DNA from: an uncultured Thermosynechococcus sp.
Lineage (GTDB): Bacteria > Cyanobacteriota > Cyanobacteriia > Thermosynechococcales > Thermosynechococcaceae
Assembly: GCF_938074695.1 (NCBI RefSeq)
Contig: NZ_CALJEM010000025.1
Span: forward strand, 1-44,743
Direction of reading: 5' to 3'
DNA: 44,743 nucleotides
The notes under the pieces were generated by a model. It worked only from the letters and a program-made list of their open reading frames with translations. It was not told the DNA's origin and made no database searches. Made by a program: the position numbers and the translations under genes. Shown one piece after another: positions 9,394 through 18,217 of the stretch. Every line of letters begins with the position of its first letter. The stretch's first letter is position 1.

Positions 9394-10770
9394 TTAAAAC
9401 GACAGCCCTAGGAAGGCACTCACTAGATAGAAGTAGAGCAACAGCCCTGTGAAGTCTTTAATGGTTGTGATAAAGGGATCTGCCGACGGGCCGTGATCAA
9501 AATTAAGCTTCAGTAAGATCCAAGGAAGCAGGGCACCGAGAACCGCAGCAAAAGTGATCACCACAAAAAGGGAAAGTCCGACAGCCAGCCCCAGTTGAGG
9601 AATTCCGTTGGGTAGCCCCTGCCAGACAAGGGCAATCAAGCCGCCAGCGGTTCCCAAGATGAGACCCATGATGGCACCAATGCGGAACTCACGAAAGAGA
9701 TAACCTGCATAGCGACGAATATCAATCTGCTGCCAAGCGAGGCCACGGGCAAAAATAGTTGTGGACTGGGTACCAACATTGCCTCCCATGTCCATGACCA
9801 CAGGAATAAAAATGGCCACGGCAACCACGGCTTCGAGAACCTCCTCAAAGTACTGAATGACGCCGCCAACAATCATGCCGCCAATGAGGGTAATGATCAA
9901 GCAGACAATCCGCAGTTGCACCGCGTAGCGAATGGGGCCGCGCACTAGGCGTTCACTCCAAGCCTGATCACGGTTGAGCAAGTTGACCACGCCCGCTTGC
10001 GCCAGAATTGTGCCTGTGGCCTCTTCTTCGATCAGGTCAATCACATCATCAAAGGTGATATCGCCCACCAGTCGCCCCTCCTGATCCACCACGGGAATAG
10101 CCGGGACATCGTGTTCCTTGAGGAGTTTGGCTGCGGCGAGTTCCGGCGCAGTAACAGCGATCGCCAACTCCTGTCCTTGAACCAAATCTTGAAGCGATTG
10201 GTCGGGATTTGCTTTCATCAACTGAATTGGCTGAACAAAGCCGCGATAAAAGCGCTGTTCATCAATCACGAAAATAATGCTTAGATCATCGATATCTAGG
10301 GAGCTTTCGCGAATACTAGCGATCGCTTCCCCCACACTCAACTGTTGCCGCAGCGCCAAATAGCGCAAATTCATCCGCCGACCAACCGTGCCTTCAGGGT
10401 AGCCCAACAATAGGTTCACTGCATCGCGGGATTCTGGGCTTAACTGGCTCAGCAGGCGTTTGGTGACCTTAGCGGGCAACTCCTCGAAGAGGCGCACCCG
10501 TTGATCCGCTTCAAGAGCTTCTAGAAAATGGAGAATCTCAGGGTCAGTCATCCCTTGAGTCAAGGTTGCTTGCTCATCTGGAGTCAGGGCTTCAAACACA
10601 GCGATCGCCTTGTCTTTTTCTAGGAGGCGAAAGGCCAATACCCGCTTATGGGGGTCAATTTGGCGCAGGGCACGCACCAGCTCAGGAATCGTCAACTGGT
10701 TGGCTGTCCGTTTGGCAGCACCGAGACCCTGAGGATGGGTCAGCAGATCATTGAGGGGATTGATTACCAT
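9394..10770 (-). CDS. mgtE: Magnesium transporter MgtE
   Basis: A 458-residue Mg2+ channel of the inner membrane. Its N domain has a superhelical repeat (about 30-130, 'LTPDEQATLTQGM', 'LFEELPAKVTKRLLSQLSPE'). A CBS pair follows (about 135-255), then five TM helices (about 280-455). The conserved 'PVVMDMGGNVGTQSTT' pore segment includes the Asp that lines the ion path. In MgtE, Mg2+ bound to the N and CBS domains closes the gate. The start has AAGGAG at good spacing. It sits between a small cyanobacterial protein gene (19-nt gap) and the mgtC-like gene (3-nt gap). Confidence 0.96.
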   Translation of the reverse strand: MVINPLNDLLTHPQGLGAAKRTANQLTIPELVRALRQIDPHKRVLAFRLLEKDKAIAVFEALTPDEQATLTQGMTDPEILHFLEALEADQRVRLFEELPAKVTKRLLSQLSPESRDAVNLLLGYPEGTVGRRMNLRYLALRQQLSVGEAIASIRESSLDIDDLSIIFVIDEQRFYRGFVQPIQLMKANPDQSLQDLVQGQELAIAVTAPELAAAKLLKEHDVPAIPVVDQEGRLVGDITFDDVIDLIEEEATGTILAQAGVVNLLNRDQAWSERLVRGPIRYAVQLRIVCLIITLIGGMIVGGVIQYFEEVLEAVVAVAIFIPVVMDMGGNVGTQSTTIFARGLAWQQIDIRRYAGYLFREFRIGAIMGLILGTAGGLIALVWQGLPNGIPQLGLAVGLSLFVVITFAAVLGALLPWILLKLNFDHGPSADPFITTIKDFTGLLLYFYLVSAFLGLSF

Positions 10771-10789
10771 CGTGTTGCTCCTTCTATGG

Positions 10790-11032
10790 CTAGGGATTCA
10801 GGGTGAGTGAGACAGGGGCATAGGCTTCGCTCAATTGATGCCAGAGATTGGCTAACTGGTTGTACGCCTCGGAGGTAGAAAGTTTCCCACTGGTATGGAG
10901 AGCAGCAATAAACCCTGCCTGCTGAGCAAACTTCTGTAAATAGGCATCAAAGGTCAGCGCGTCTAGGGTCACCTGCCCACGGTAAGGGGTATAGGGGTAC
11001 AGAAATGCCTGTTTTACATCGTGGGTCATCAT
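10790..11032 (-). CDS. Small conserved cyanobacterial protein (DUF7219-like)
   Basis: About 80 residues, soluble, with no TM segment. The sequence contains 'FLYPYTPYRGQVT', a mid region 'LQKFAQQAGFIAALHTSGKLS' and 'EAYNQLANLWHQLSEAY'. I associate this pattern with a small cyanobacterial family of unknown function (DUF7219), from memory. Two adjacent ATGs (11032, 11029) follow GGAG by 9 nt. An earlier ATG (11047) is less likely. It is the first gene of the mgtE-mgtC block, so a link to Mg2+ handling is possible but unproven. Confidence 0.75.
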   Translation of the reverse strand: MMTHDVKQAFLYPYTPYRGQVTLDALTFDAYLQKFAQQAGFIAALHTSGKLSTSEAYNQLANLWHQLSEAYAPVSLTLNP

Positions 11033-11085
11033 TGTTCTAGGCTCCATTCACAAACGACAATTGGGTTCTCTAGGGTTTAGCGGAA

Positions 11086-11217
11086 TTAACGGAAGAACTC
11101 GAAGGGTGAGTATTCTGCCAAACTGGCCATCGCTTGGCTCATGGCTGTACTCATTAGGTGCGCAAGGGCAACACCCAAAACTTCTGAAAGCCTAATCGGT
11201 AGCATTTCCGCCATCAT
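11086..11217 (-). CDS. Possible small ORF upstream of the mgtE block
   Basis: A 43-residue frame, amphipathic and rich in Met, Ala, Leu and Ser, ending EYSPFEFFR. It begins with two consecutive ATGs and ends 54 nt before the next gene in the same direction. The frame stays open further upstream, without an ATG, to about 11325. No Shine-Dalgarno sequence is visible. It could be a leader peptide, the tail of a damaged gene, or chance. Confidence 0.25.
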   Translation of the reverse strand: MMAEMLPIRLSEVLGVALAHLMSTAMSQAMASLAEYSPFEFFR

Positions 11218-11705
11218 GCTGAACAAACTTGAAACATAGAAACTCTCGGTTGCGAATGGTTTTGCCGCGCAACCAATTGAGCAATCAAGGGAAGTCGCTA
11301 AATAAATAAAGCGAAAAACGCTTGACTACTGGCGATCGCTCTCAATGCTAGAAAAGGTTAAGCCAGCCCCATTTAGGCAAGCTCAGGTAAGTACAGGATT
11401 GATCTCCATTGGACAACTTGCTTCCCGATCCATCTCCATTTTCAGATCAACTGCCTTGGAACGCGTGGAGATGAACCAGAAGTTCAAGCCATTAGTCAGC
11501 CGGAAAGCCTGAGTTCACCTCAGCGATCCTTAAGGAAGCTCCACCTGTGGCAGGGATCTTCATTAGCGGAGATGGAGTCAGCAGAAGCAGGGCTACAGTG
11601 ACTACTACTAGACTCCATCAAGAAAACCTCCGAAAACAGGTAAACATAAGCAGCTTCGGCAATCTCGCGATCGCCATCCCACATTTCAGGGGGTGAGTAA
11701 ACGTC
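11218..11705. other. Gene-poor stretch before the IS remnants
   Basis: About 490 bp with no convincing gene. A minus-strand frame (about 11520-11700) has fairly protein-like composition (DREIAEAAYVYLFSE) but no supported start. It may be the remainder of a gene cut by the IS605-type element that follows. Short 'ATCTCCATT' repeats occur at 11402-11440. I see no RNA gene. Confidence 0.4.
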
Positions 11706-11950
11706 TTTGACCTCCTCCCCGGCCTGAAAGCTAGAGATTCCTACTGTGCTCAAGATGAGCTTGAGACACTTTAGTGAGTTCTCGGGTCGAGCGCGTATCC
11801 GCTGCTCGTATCTCCGCAGGCGCTGCCTTCGGCATGTCCTGCCGTAAGCCAACCCGGTTGTCAGTGTACCACGGCTGCGCCATCTGCGCTATACCTCCCT
11901 GCCCTAAAGGGCAAGACTTGCCGCGCCCTTGGTCAAGTATAGAGATTTTG
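11706..11950 (-). mobile_element. Right-end remnant of an IS200/IS605-family element
   Basis: The edge TTTGACCTCCTCC (11706-11718) differs by one base from the inverted end at 6411-6423. It is followed by CCGGCCTGAAAGC, the usual GGCCGGGGAGG right-end motif of cyanobacterial tnpB elements read on the minus strand. Further in, GCGTATCCGCTGCTCGTATC (11799-11818) matches the copy at 6411. In active elements this part encodes the reRNA/omegaRNA scaffold of TnpB. No intact tnpB or tnpA is present. Confidence 0.55.
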
Positions 11951-12000
11951 CGGGCTGAAAGTTTCTCTACGAGCAATATGAAGCGAATAAAAAGTTTCTT

Positions 12001-12421
12001 ATGCACATAAGAAATAATGTGAGAACGGCTGTAAATCAGAACCGATATCGAGTGATTTATTTTTGTGATCTTAAGAGTAAGACGGAGTTTCAGCTAGCAA
12101 TGAGTCTATGGGTTTTAACTGATGAAGAAGTGGCTAAACTGTATCAGCAGCGGTGGGCAATTGAGAATTTATGGAAATTTCTGGAGGTGCACTTATTGTT
12201 AGACCGGCTAATTGGGAAGGGTGTGAACGAGGTAGTAAACAAGATACACATAGTATTGAGTGCAAATTTGTTTGATTCTAGAGCTATTAGAGCTGGTGGA
12301 TAGCCCTGCATCTTTTAGGAGAAAGCTGTTATATGAATTACGATATTTGCAACTACAACTCAGTTGGTGGTGTATGCATAACGCCACCCAAGCTACGATA
12401 GGGCATTGGAGTTTTGATTAA
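12001..12421 (+). pseudogene. IS4-type transposase, C-terminal fragment with frameshift
   Basis: The frame from 12001 contains 'YRVIYFCDLKSK' and 'LYQQRWAIENLWKFLEVHLLLDRLIGK'-like sequence, the Y-(2)-R-(3)-E-(6)-K type signature of IS4-family DDE transposases. Near 12262-12275 the match shifts by one base. The continuation (ELLELVDSPASFRRKLLYEL, then QLSWWCMH) reads in another frame to TAA 12419-12421. The N-terminal part, including the first two Asp of the DDE triad, is missing. It is dead and adjoins the IS605 remnant. Confidence 0.75.
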
Positions 12422-12601
12422 AAGACATAACTTCTTGTCATTTATAATATTAATTTTTGTTGCAGAATCCAATACTCCTAGGCCTCTATACTCCAGAAAA
12501 GGACTGCTATCCGCTAAAATTTTTAATGATTACCTAAGATTTTATAGTGTAAAGCATTCAGAAGTGTCTTAATCTGAAGTAAAAATCGTGGATTCTAGCG
12601 A

Positions 12602-15600
12602 ATGAGTATAGCTGAATTTGAGCACTTTACTGAATTATTAGTCAACCACACAGATGATCTCATTGGCCTACATGAACCAGATGGCAACTATTTATATGTG
12701 ACCCCCTCCAGCAAAACTCTTTTGGGTTATTCTCCCGAAGAGCTGATTGGTAAAAGTCCCTACACATTAATTCATCCTGAGGATGCCGAACGCATCCGCA
12801 GCGGTGCCCATGCCCTTGCCCTGCAAGGCAGTGTGAATATTACCGAAACCTATCGAATGCGGAAAAAAAACGGCGGATATATTTGGCTAGAAACCCTCAC
12901 ACACCCCATTTGTGATGAGGCGGGAAATGTTTTATTTTTAGTGACCACGTCGCGGGATGTGACTCGCCGCCGTCAACTCGAACTTGAACTACAAGCCAAT
13001 CAAGAGCTTTTAGAAGCTTTTTTTCAGCAATCCCTTGAGGCTTGTTTTTTCATGATGTTGGATCGTCCGATCCGCTGGGATGAGACGGTCAATAAAGAGG
13101 AAGTATTAGAGTATGTCTTCGATCATCAGCGTCTGACTCGGATCAATAGTGCCTTTGCCCAACAGTATCAACTGCCCGCTGAGGAACTGATTGGCCTGAC
13201 GCCCCGTATTTGCTTTAGGGATAATCTTGAGCTTGCAAAACGACTGTGGCGAGCGATGTTTGACTTGGGTCGTTTTCACGTTGAAATTGAACTTCAGCGC
13301 CGCGATGGCAGCTCCTTTTGGGTGGAGGGGAACTATGTTTGCCTCTACAACCAAAGCAAAGAAATCATCGGCCACTTTGGCGTGCAGCGCGACATTAGCG
13401 ATCGCGTTCGTTTTCAAGCGGAAATTGCCCAAAAAACGGCTGAACTAGAGTATTTCTTTGGCTCGTCCCTAGAGCTATTTATGATTGCCGATAGTGAGGG
13501 ACGGCTGCGGCGGGTCAATCAACACTGGCAAACCTGCCTTGGCTATGACCTGAATCAGTTGGCCGGCGCAAAGTTTGAAGAATTTCTCCACCCAGAGGAT
13601 CGCCCCCGCCAGCGGCAGATGCAGGAACGTCTCCTAGCGGGAGAGCAAATCACTAACCACACCATTCGCCTGCGCACCCAAGGGGGAGACTACCGCTGGT
13701 ATGAATGGCAAGGGCTTCTCAGTCAAGGGCGCATTTATGGGGTCGCACGGGATGTAACAGAACAGCGCCAATTTAGCGATCGCCTGCAAGCGGCCTACAA
13801 CCAAGTGGCCGATATTTTGGAGAGCATGTCGGATCACTTTTTTGAAGTAGATCGCAACTTTACGGTTATCTATGTCAACGGCAATTTTTGCCGCCTACTG
13901 GGAAAATCTGCCTCGGCGATGTTGGGGAAAAACCTCTGGGATCTCTTTCCCGATGCCCGCAACTCGATTTTTGAGAGCCAAAGTCGGCGGGCAATGGTAG
14001 AACAAATCCCCCTCCAATTTGAGATGTTTTGCCAGAGCTTAAACCAATGGCTGGCGGTGCGGGTGTTTCCCACAGGTCGAGGACTGGCGGTTTTTTCTCA
14101 GAATATTACGCTTCAGGTGGATTCGACCACTTCATTACGGCGACGACAAACCCAAGCAGAACTCCTCCATCGCCTAACACTGAATATTCGTCGTTCCCTT
14201 GATCTAGAGACGGTTCTCAAAACTGCTCTTGAGGAAGTTCGTCAATTGTTGGGGATCGATCGCACACTGATTTTTCAATTCTATGCTGATGGGCGGGGTG
14301 AAGTGGTCGCTGAATCAGTGGCGGCAGCACAGTTTTCCCTCCTGCACCGCACCTTCTATGACCCCTGCTTCCACCGCGAGTCTGCTGAAGCCTATGTCCA
14401 AGGACGGGTACTGGCGGTTGCCGATATTAACACCGCTGAAATAAGGCAGTGTCATCGCGACTTTCTCAGCCAATTGCAGGTGCGTGCCCTATTGGTAGTC
14501 CCGATTCTTGAGGAGGAACGCCTCTGGGGATTATTCCTGTGCCACCACTGCTCTTCTCCTCGACCTTGGGCAACCGACGAGATGGAACTGCTCCGCCAAC
14601 TGGGGGAACAACTGGGCTTTGGCATCCACCGTGCCGAATTGGTAAGCGCCCTGCATCAAGAAAAGGAACGCTATCGGCGGGTTCTCGAAGCACAGACAGA
14701 ACTGCTCTATCGTTGCACCCCTGAGGGACACTTGACCTTCGGCAATCCTGCCTTCTTCCGCTATTTGGCTGAGGCAGGGATCAGTTGTGACCTTGGGGAG
14801 CTGCTCCAACACCCGTTTGATACCCTCACACAGCAACGTTTCCAACAACACCTGCAAGCCCTTACCCCCACGCAGCCCATCAGCACAATTGAATGTGGCG
14901 TCACCTTTGGTGAAGGACGTTTTGCTTGGTTTGAATGGACTACCCGTGCCTTCTTTGACAACCATGGCCGCTGTGTTGAGTATCAATGTGTGGGGCGCGA
15001 TATTACCCGCCGCAAGGAAATGGAGGATCGGTTAATTCACGATGCCCTCCACGATGCCCTGACGGGACTCCCCAACCGTACCTTGCTCCAGGAGCGCTTG
15101 CAGCATTGTTGGCGCCAGTATCAACGCCATCGGGATCGACCCTTTGCCGTTGTTTTTATTGATATTGATCGCTTTAAGCGGGTGAACGATAGCTTAGGGC
15201 ACCAAGTGGGCGATCAGGTGCTCATTACCCTGGCGCAGCGGATGCAGAGTGTGGTGCCTGAGGGGGATACCTTAGCTCATCTAAGTGGTGACGAATTTGT
15301 GGTGCTGTGTGAAGACCTTGATCCAGAACAAATGGTGGCACAAGTGCAAGCACGGGTTGCCGATCTAGAGCGGGTGATTCAGGAACCGCTGATTATTGAT
15401 GGTCATTTGTTGAGTTTGAGTGCCAGTATTGGTGTGGCTTTTAGCGATCGCGAGACTGCCTCCGCCGCTACCCTCTTACGGGATGCTGACATAGCCATGT
15501 ACCAAGCCAAAAAACAGGGATTGGGGCAGTATCGCATCTTCGATCCCCAAATGCACACCCAAGCTCAGAGTTGCTTTACCCTTGAGAGCCAACTGCATCA

Positions 15601-16324
15601 GGCGATCGCCAACAGTGAGTTGCAAGTGTATTTTCAGCCCATTGTTGAGCTGGAGAGCGGGGCGATTGTCGGTCTTGAAGCCCTCAGCCGTTGGTTTGAC
15701 CCGCAAAAGGGCGAAATTCCTGCCGCTGAATTTATTGTCCTTGCGGAGCAAACAGGTCTCATTGTCAGCCTTGGCCGACAGGTCTTTGAACGAGCAATCC
15801 AAGAATTCAGCCAGTGGCGACAACAGGACAGCCGTCGTCAGACCATCACCTTGGGCATCAATATCTCGCCGCAACAACTGGTGGATGCCCACTTTGTCGG
15901 TGATATTTTGGCGGTGTTGCGCAATGCCCAATTGCCCCCCCCTCTTCTGCATCTGGAGATTACGGAAACAACAATGATCCGCAACCTTGAAGCCACATTA
16001 CAGGTGGCCAAGGAACTACAACAACTGGGGGTTGCCCTCAACATTGATGACTTTGGCACGGGCTATTCCTCCCTGAGTCGGTTGCATCAATTGCCAATCC
16101 ACGCCCTGAAAATTGATCGCTCCTTTGTCCAGAGCTTAGAGAACAGCCAAGCAGCCCAGGAAATTATCGGTGCCGTGATTGCCCTAGGCAAGAGTCTGCG
16201 CCTAGATGTGGTGGCAGAGGGGGTGGAAACGGCGACCCAAGCCGCCCAATTAATCAACCTCGGTTGTCGCTATGGCCAAGGCTACCTCTTTTATCCGCCA
16301 TTGCCCATCGAGCGGTTGCCCTAG
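12602..16324 (+). CDS. sesB: SesB-type cyanobacteriochrome: PAS repeats, DXCF GAF, PAS, GGDEF, EAL
   Basis: A 1240-residue soluble light-regulated c-di-GMP enzyme. Its domains are four PAS (about 10-125, 130-275, 283-390, 400-505), a bilin-binding GAF (about 522-680), a fifth PAS (690-803), GGDEF (about 815-975) and EAL (about 990-1238). The GAF has both two-Cys cyanobacteriochrome cysteines: C589 in D-P-C-F and the canonical C617-H618, 28 residues apart. This predicts blue-absorbing dark-state chemistry. The cyclase motif is S-G-D-E-F (895-899) and lacks an RxxD inhibitory site. The EAL domain is intact (E1026; D1149-D1150; FGTGYSS). Thermosynechococcus SesB (Tlr0911) degrades c-di-GMP and opposes SesA in light-controlled cell aggregation. 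The assignment rests on architecture and the nearby sesA. The frame overlaps the next convergent gene by 4 nt. Confidence 0.9.
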   Translation: MSIAEFEHFTELLVNHTDDLIGLHEPDGNYLYVTPSSKTLLGYSPEELIGKSPYTLIHPEDAERIRSGAHALALQGSVNITETYRMRKKNGGYIWLETLTHPICDEAGNVLFLVTTSRDVTRRRQLELELQANQELLEAFFQQSLEACFFMMLDRPIRWDETVNKEEVLEYVFDHQRLTRINSAFAQQYQLPAEELIGLTPRICFRDNLELAKRLWRAMFDLGRFHVEIELQRRDGSSFWVEGNYVCLYNQSKEIIGHFGVQRDISDRVRFQAEIAQKTAELEYFFGSSLELFMIADSEGRLRRVNQHWQTCLGYDLNQLAGAKFEEFLHPEDRPRQRQMQERLLAGEQITNHTIRLRTQGGDYRWYEWQGLLSQGRIYGVARDVTEQRQFSDRLQAAYNQVADILESMSDHFFEVDRNFTVIYVNGNFCRLLGKSASAMLGKNLWDLFPDARNSIFESQSRRAMVEQIPLQFEMFCQSLNQWLAVRVFPTGRGLAVFSQNITLQVDSTTSLRRRQTQAELLHRLTLNIRRSLDLETVLKTALEEVRQLLGIDRTLIFQFYADGRGEVVAESVAAAQFSLLHRTFYDPCFHRESAEAYVQGRVLAVADINTAEIRQCHRDFLSQLQVRALLVVPILEEERLWGLFLCHHCSSPRPWATDEMELLRQLGEQLGFGIHRAELVSALHQEKERYRRVLEAQTELLYRCTPEGHLTFGNPAFFRYLAEAGISCDLGELLQHPFDTLTQQRFQQHLQALTPTQPISTIECGVTFGEGRFAWFEWTTRAFFDNHGRCVEYQCVGRDITRRKEMEDRLIHDALHDALTGLPNRTLLQERLQHCWRQYQRHRDRPFAVVFIDIDRFKRVNDSLGHQVGDQVLITLAQRMQSVVPEGDTLAHLSGDEFVVLCEDLDPEQMVAQVQARVADLERVIQEPLIIDGHLLSLSASIGVAFSDRETASAATLLRDADIAMYQAKKQGLGQYRIFDPQMHTQAQSCFTLESQLHQAIANSELQVYFQPIVELESGAIVGLEALSRWFDPQKGEIPAAEFIVLAEQTGLIVSLGRQVFERAIQEFSQWRQQDSRRQTITLGINISPQQLVDAHFVGDILAVLRNAQLPPPLLHLEITETTMIRNLEATLQVAKELQQLGVALNIDDFGTGYSSLSRLHQLPIHALKIDRSFVQSLENSQAAQEIIGAVIALGKSLRLDVVAEGVETATQAAQLINLGCRYGQGYLFYPPLPIERLP

Positions 16325-16770
16325 GATTTGCTGCTGGTATTCTCGTGGGGAATAAAGGGCAAACTTTCCCACCAACTTTGATAGTTTTTTGTTATTTCTT
16401 CCCACCAGTCGGTGGGCTGTTGAAGTGCTTGTTGTAGGCGATCGCGCTCCTGTTCAAGGCGTTGAAGATTCATCTCCAGTTGGTGATACGTCGTCTCTAG
16501 GGTGGTAAGTTGATGACTAAGGGCTTGATGTTGCTGTTGCCAGTAATCGCGCTCTCTCTGTAATTGTTGATTTTCTGCCACCGTTGCTTGAAGTTGTTGT
16601 TGGAGTTGATTGCAGTGATCTTGCAGCCTTGCTAATTTGGCTTCGAGGGTGGCTTTTTGCGAGGGGTATCGCAGCGATCGCAGAATTGTCCATAGCAGAA
16701 TCAGGGTGGCAACCACGCCGTAGCTGGCCAGCGCCCAAGTCCCCTGTGCAGATAATGTCGCCCACACCAT
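16321..16770 (-). CDS. Membrane-anchored coiled-coil protein
   Basis: 149 residues. One N-terminal TM helix (about 12-32, YGVVATLILLWTIL) is followed by a long Gln/Leu-rich coiled coil (about 40-118). A Trp-rich tail (WWEEI...SWWESLPF) ends the protein. I recognise no family. It may be a scaffold or tether protein in the plasma or thylakoid membrane. It begins 9 nt after the cysteine desulfurase stop, with AGGGG as ribosome site, so it is probably the second gene of that transcript. It ends inside the last codons of sesB. Confidence 0.75.
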   Translation of the reverse strand: MVWATLSAQGTWALASYGVVATLILLWTILRSLRYPSQKATLEAKLARLQDHCNQLQQQLQATVAENQQLQRERDYWQQQHQALSHQLTTLETTYHQLEMNLQRLEQERDRLQQALQQPTDWWEEITKNYQSWWESLPFIPHENTSSKS

Positions 16771-16779
16771 TGATCACCC

Positions 16780-17949
16780 CTAAGGAATAGACACCGCTAA
16801 AGAAGGCGCGATCGCCTCTGCCAAATATTGCCGCAGCACCATGGCTAACCAATCCACGTCGGCAGTTGTGGTCTCTCGCCCCAAGGTAATGCGAATTCCC
16901 GCTTTAGCCGTTTCCGGATCATAACCCATGGCCAAAAGGGTAGGACTAGGTTGAGTGTGGCCGCTTTGACAGGCAGAACCCGCACTAATGCCAATGCCTG
17001 CTAGGTTCAGTTGCCGCACCAAGGTTTTTCCATTCAAGGGCTGGCCGTGGCGATCGCGCACAATTAAACTCAGGTGATGGGGCAATCGCTGCCAAGGGTG
17101 TCCGGTGCGTTCCACTTGGGGATGATCCTGCAACTGCTGCCACAGGCGATCGCGCAGTTGGGCAAGGCGCATTGGTTCTGTCGCCAGCTCAGTCGCTGCC
17201 CACTCCGCCGCCACCCCAAAACCCACAAGGGTCGGCACTGCCTGGGTTCCTGCCCTCACGCCAAGTTCCTGCCCACCGCCGCGCAAGAGGGGTTCTAGGG
17301 ACACCCCCGATCGCACATACAGTGCCCCTGCCCCCTGAGGGCCGTAAATCTTATGACTGGACAGCGAGAGTAAATCCACTCCTAACCGCTGCACATCCAA
17401 GGGAACGCGTCCTGCCACTTGAACCGCATCCGTATGAAAGAGAACCCCGGCCTCATGGCAAATGGCCGCCAGCTCGGCAATGGGCTGGAGCGTGCCCACC
17501 TCACTTTGGCCATAGATAATCGAGACTAAAACCGTGTTCGGTTGAAGGGCTTGGCGCAACTGCGCAGGTTCCACCTGTCCCCAATGATTAACCGGTAAGC
17601 GGGTCACTTGCCAGCCTTGGGATTCTAGGGCACCCGCCGGTTTGGCCACCGCAGAATGCTCGACCGCGGAAATAATTAGGTGCTGGGGTTGGCGATAGCG
17701 CCGGCAGACGCCCCACAGGGCAAGATTGTCTGCCTCTGTGCCCCCAGAGGTAAAAATAATCTCCTCTGGTTGGGCGTGAATTAGGGCTGCCACCTGCATC
17801 CGTGCCTGCTCCAGGGCAATTGCCGAACGTTGCCCCCACTCGTGAATACTGGAGGGATTGCCCCACTGCTGTTCATAGGCCGCCACCATGGCCGCAATAG
17901 CTTCCGCTCGACAGGGGGTCGTCGCGCCATAGTCGAAATACAATTGCAT
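16780..17949 (-). CDS. Cysteine desulfurase (IscS/NifS type)
   Basis: A 389-residue PLP enzyme that takes sulfur from cysteine for Fe-S clusters, thiolated tRNA and cofactors. The start is FDYGATTPCR. HTDAVQVAG contributes the cofactor-binding Asp. The PLP lysine lies in S-S-H-K-I-Y-G-P-Q-G. The persulfide Cys is in GSACQSGHTQPS, within the long flexible loop of group I desulfurases. It is nearer to IscS/NifS than to SufS. No scaffold gene (iscU, sufE) is adjacent, so its sulfur acceptor cannot be read from context. A TACAAT box on the minus strand (18017-18012) may be its -10 element. Confidence 0.94.
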   Translation of the reverse strand: MQLYFDYGATTPCRAEAIAAMVAAYEQQWGNPSSIHEWGQRSAIALEQARMQVAALIHAQPEEIIFTSGGTEADNLALWGVCRRYRQPQHLIISAVEHSAVAKPAGALESQGWQVTRLPVNHWGQVEPAQLRQALQPNTVLVSIIYGQSEVGTLQPIAELAAICHEAGVLFHTDAVQVAGRVPLDVQRLGVDLLSLSSHKIYGPQGAGALYVRSGVSLEPLLRGGGQELGVRAGTQAVPTLVGFGVAAEWAATELATEPMRLAQLRDRLWQQLQDHPQVERTGHPWQRLPHHLSLIVRDRHGQPLNGKTLVRQLNLAGIGISAGSACQSGHTQPSPTLLAMGYDPETAKAGIRITLGRETTTADVDWLAMVLRQYLAEAIAPSLAVSIP

Positions 17950-18217
17950 GGGCAGGAGCCGCTCCCAAAAACCAATGGGGGAACCGTTGCAAGATCAAGT
18001 CCCTTAAGCTAATTGTAACCGATGATTCCCTCGTTCCTTTGAATACGGCGGATTAGCTCCAGCAGCATCATACCCTAGCCCCCTTGAAATTTGCCTGTAT
18101 GCTTTTAACGATGCCAGTCCTTCCTAGGGCTTAACGGTGATTAACAGCACAACAGGACGTTGATCTCAATCAAAAGTTCCTATCAAGTTCCTATTTAAGA
18201 CTCAGAAGAATTAATCT

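Noticed and set aside
11520-12006. Minus-strand frames as small genes
   Set aside because: They read through the IS605-type right end in frames typical of such remnants, without supported starts.
14531-14986. Long minus-strand ORFs inside sesB
   Set aside because: Shadows of the conserved GAF-PAS coding region, with no family features.
18175-18198. Tandem AAGTTCCTATC repeat before rnz 3' end
   Set aside because: Only two short copies; no clear function and likely chance.
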